Assembly (NCBI GenBank): GCA_036521915.1 | Contig: DATDGU010000381.1 | Span: 1-5,913 of the forward strand | Length of the DNA stretch: 5,913 nucleotides | Reading direction: 5' to 3' | Source of the DNA: PALSA-555 sp036521915 | GTDB taxonomy: Bacteria; Actinomycetota; Acidimicrobiia; IMCC26256; PALSA-555 | Shown: in pieces, positions 5,542 through 5,913 of the stretch | Position numbering within the stretch: position 1 is the stretch's first letter | Layout: every line of letters starts with the position of its first letter | Position numbers and translations under genes: made by a program | Notes under the pieces: generated by a model | What the model was told of the DNA's origin: nothing | Databases searched by the model: none | Seen by the model: only the letters and a program-made list of their open reading frames with translations

Positions 5542-5550
5542 CTCCTCCCT
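5542..5550 (-). promoter_or_regulatory. Ribosome binding site of the subunit IV gene
   Basis: AGGGAGGAG on the minus strand ends six bases before GTG 5535. It is the strongest Shine-Dalgarno sequence in the window. It supports the start that includes the N-terminal extension instead of a later start near the first membrane helix. Confidence 0.8.
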
Positions 5551-5553
5551 CGC

Positions 5554-5913
5554 CTACAGCGGACCCGAGATGCCGCCGTCCTTCCGGACACGCCAGAAGT
5601 GGACGGCCATGAAGATCACGATCACGAACGGCAACAGCAACACGTGCAGCACATACCATCGGAGCAGCGTCTGATCTCCGATCTGTTGCGAGCCCAGCAG
5701 CACGTATTTGACGCTGTTCCCGAACACCGGTGTGTACCCCATCATGTTGGTCCCCACGGTGACCGCCCACAACGCGAGCTGGTCCCAGGGGAGCAGGTAG
5801 CCGGTGAAGGAGAGCAGCAGGGTCAGCGTCAGCAGGATGACGCCGATCACCCAGTTGAACTCCCGGGGCGCCTTGTAGGCGCCGTGGTAGAAGACCCGGC
5901 ACATGTGCAAGAA
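5554..5913 (-). CDS. qcrB: Cytochrome b6-like subunit (cytochrome b N-terminal half), C-terminal part, partial
   Basis: This is the diheme b subunit that carries electrons across the membrane in the quinol:cytochrome c oxidoreductase. The window holds its last 119 residues; the gene enters from the right edge, so no start is given. The visible sequence follows b6: FLHMCRVFYHGAYKAPREF, then a helix with SFTGYLLPWDQLALWAVTVG, and a final helix LHVLLLPFVIVIFMAVHFW ending GISGPL. The His in FLHM matches a b-heme ligand (H100 in b6), and the His pair in LHVLLLP and VHFW keeps the 15-residue spacing of H187/H202. The protein stops right after ISGPL as b6 does, so cytochrome b is split: the second half is the next gene, 18 bases on. 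The first heme-ligand histidine and any Cys for a covalent heme are outside the window. petB would be an equally valid name. Confidence 0.93.
   Translation of the reverse strand, partial: FLHMCRVFYHGAYKAPREFNWVIGVILLTLTLLLSFTGYLLPWDQLALWAVTVGTNMMGYTPVFGNSVKYVLLGSQQIGDQTLLRWYVLHVLLLPFVIVIFMAVHFWRVRKDGGISGPL

Noticed and set aside
5554..5910. TTG at 5908-5910 as the start of a short 118-aa protein
   Set aside because: The frame continues openly to the window edge and the residues FLHM contain a conserved heme-ligand histidine in the middle of cytochrome b, so the gene is cut by the window and does not start here.
1..5913. tRNA, rRNA, CRISPR arrays, insertion sequences, attachment sites
   Set aside because: I saw no regular spaced repeats, transposase-like proteins, terminal inverted repeats or RNA-gene signatures, and almost every base is covered by well-supported coding sequence.

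Overview
This is a gene-dense, very GC-rich window with frequent GTG starts (four of the six starts that can be seen) and no intergenic stretch longer than 19 bases. These features, the Actinobacteria-like proteins and the heme C5-pathway enzyme HemL suggest a high-GC actinobacterium. A deep-branching class such as Acidimicrobiia or Thermoleophilia fits better than Mycobacterium or Streptomyces, because cytochrome b is split as in b6f-type complexes. The taxonomic placement is inference; no marker gene is present.

Left part, + strand (1-1431): the last 50 codons of hemB (porphobilinogen synthase) overlap by four bases (GTGA) with a complete hemL (glutamate-1-semialdehyde aminomutase, 426 aa). 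These are two steps of tetrapyrrole synthesis and are probably co-transcribed and translationally coupled. A 9-bp hairpin just after the hemL stop is a possible terminator.

Right part, - strand (5913 down to 1428), read in transcription order, is one tight operon for a quinol:cytochrome c oxidoreductase. It encodes: the C-terminal part of a cytochrome b6-like subunit (runs off the window edge); a subunit IV-like second half of cytochrome b with an unusual 130-residue N-terminal extension; a Rieske iron-sulfur protein; a membrane-anchored diheme cytochrome c; an unrecognised 285-aa membrane protein with three predicted membrane helices; and a 74-aa protein with a signal peptide and one further membrane helix. 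Gaps are 11-19 bases, or an ATGA overlap, and four of the genes have a clear Shine-Dalgarno sequence. The operon promoter must lie beyond base 5913.

The two groups converge so tightly that both stop codons sit in one CTAG tetranucleotide (1428-1431). Functionally, the heme genes supply the cofactor and the operon encodes a complex that needs heme b and heme c: quinol is oxidised at the cytochrome b/Rieske site, and electrons pass through the Rieske cluster to the diheme cytochrome c and on to a terminal oxidase not in this window. The least described parts are the two membrane proteins at the operon end, the duplicated P-x-HLL-x-RS motif in the subunit IV extension, and the build of the diheme cytochrome (two N-terminal helices, a matching extra cysteine pair in each heme domain, and a long Gln/Ala-rich linker).
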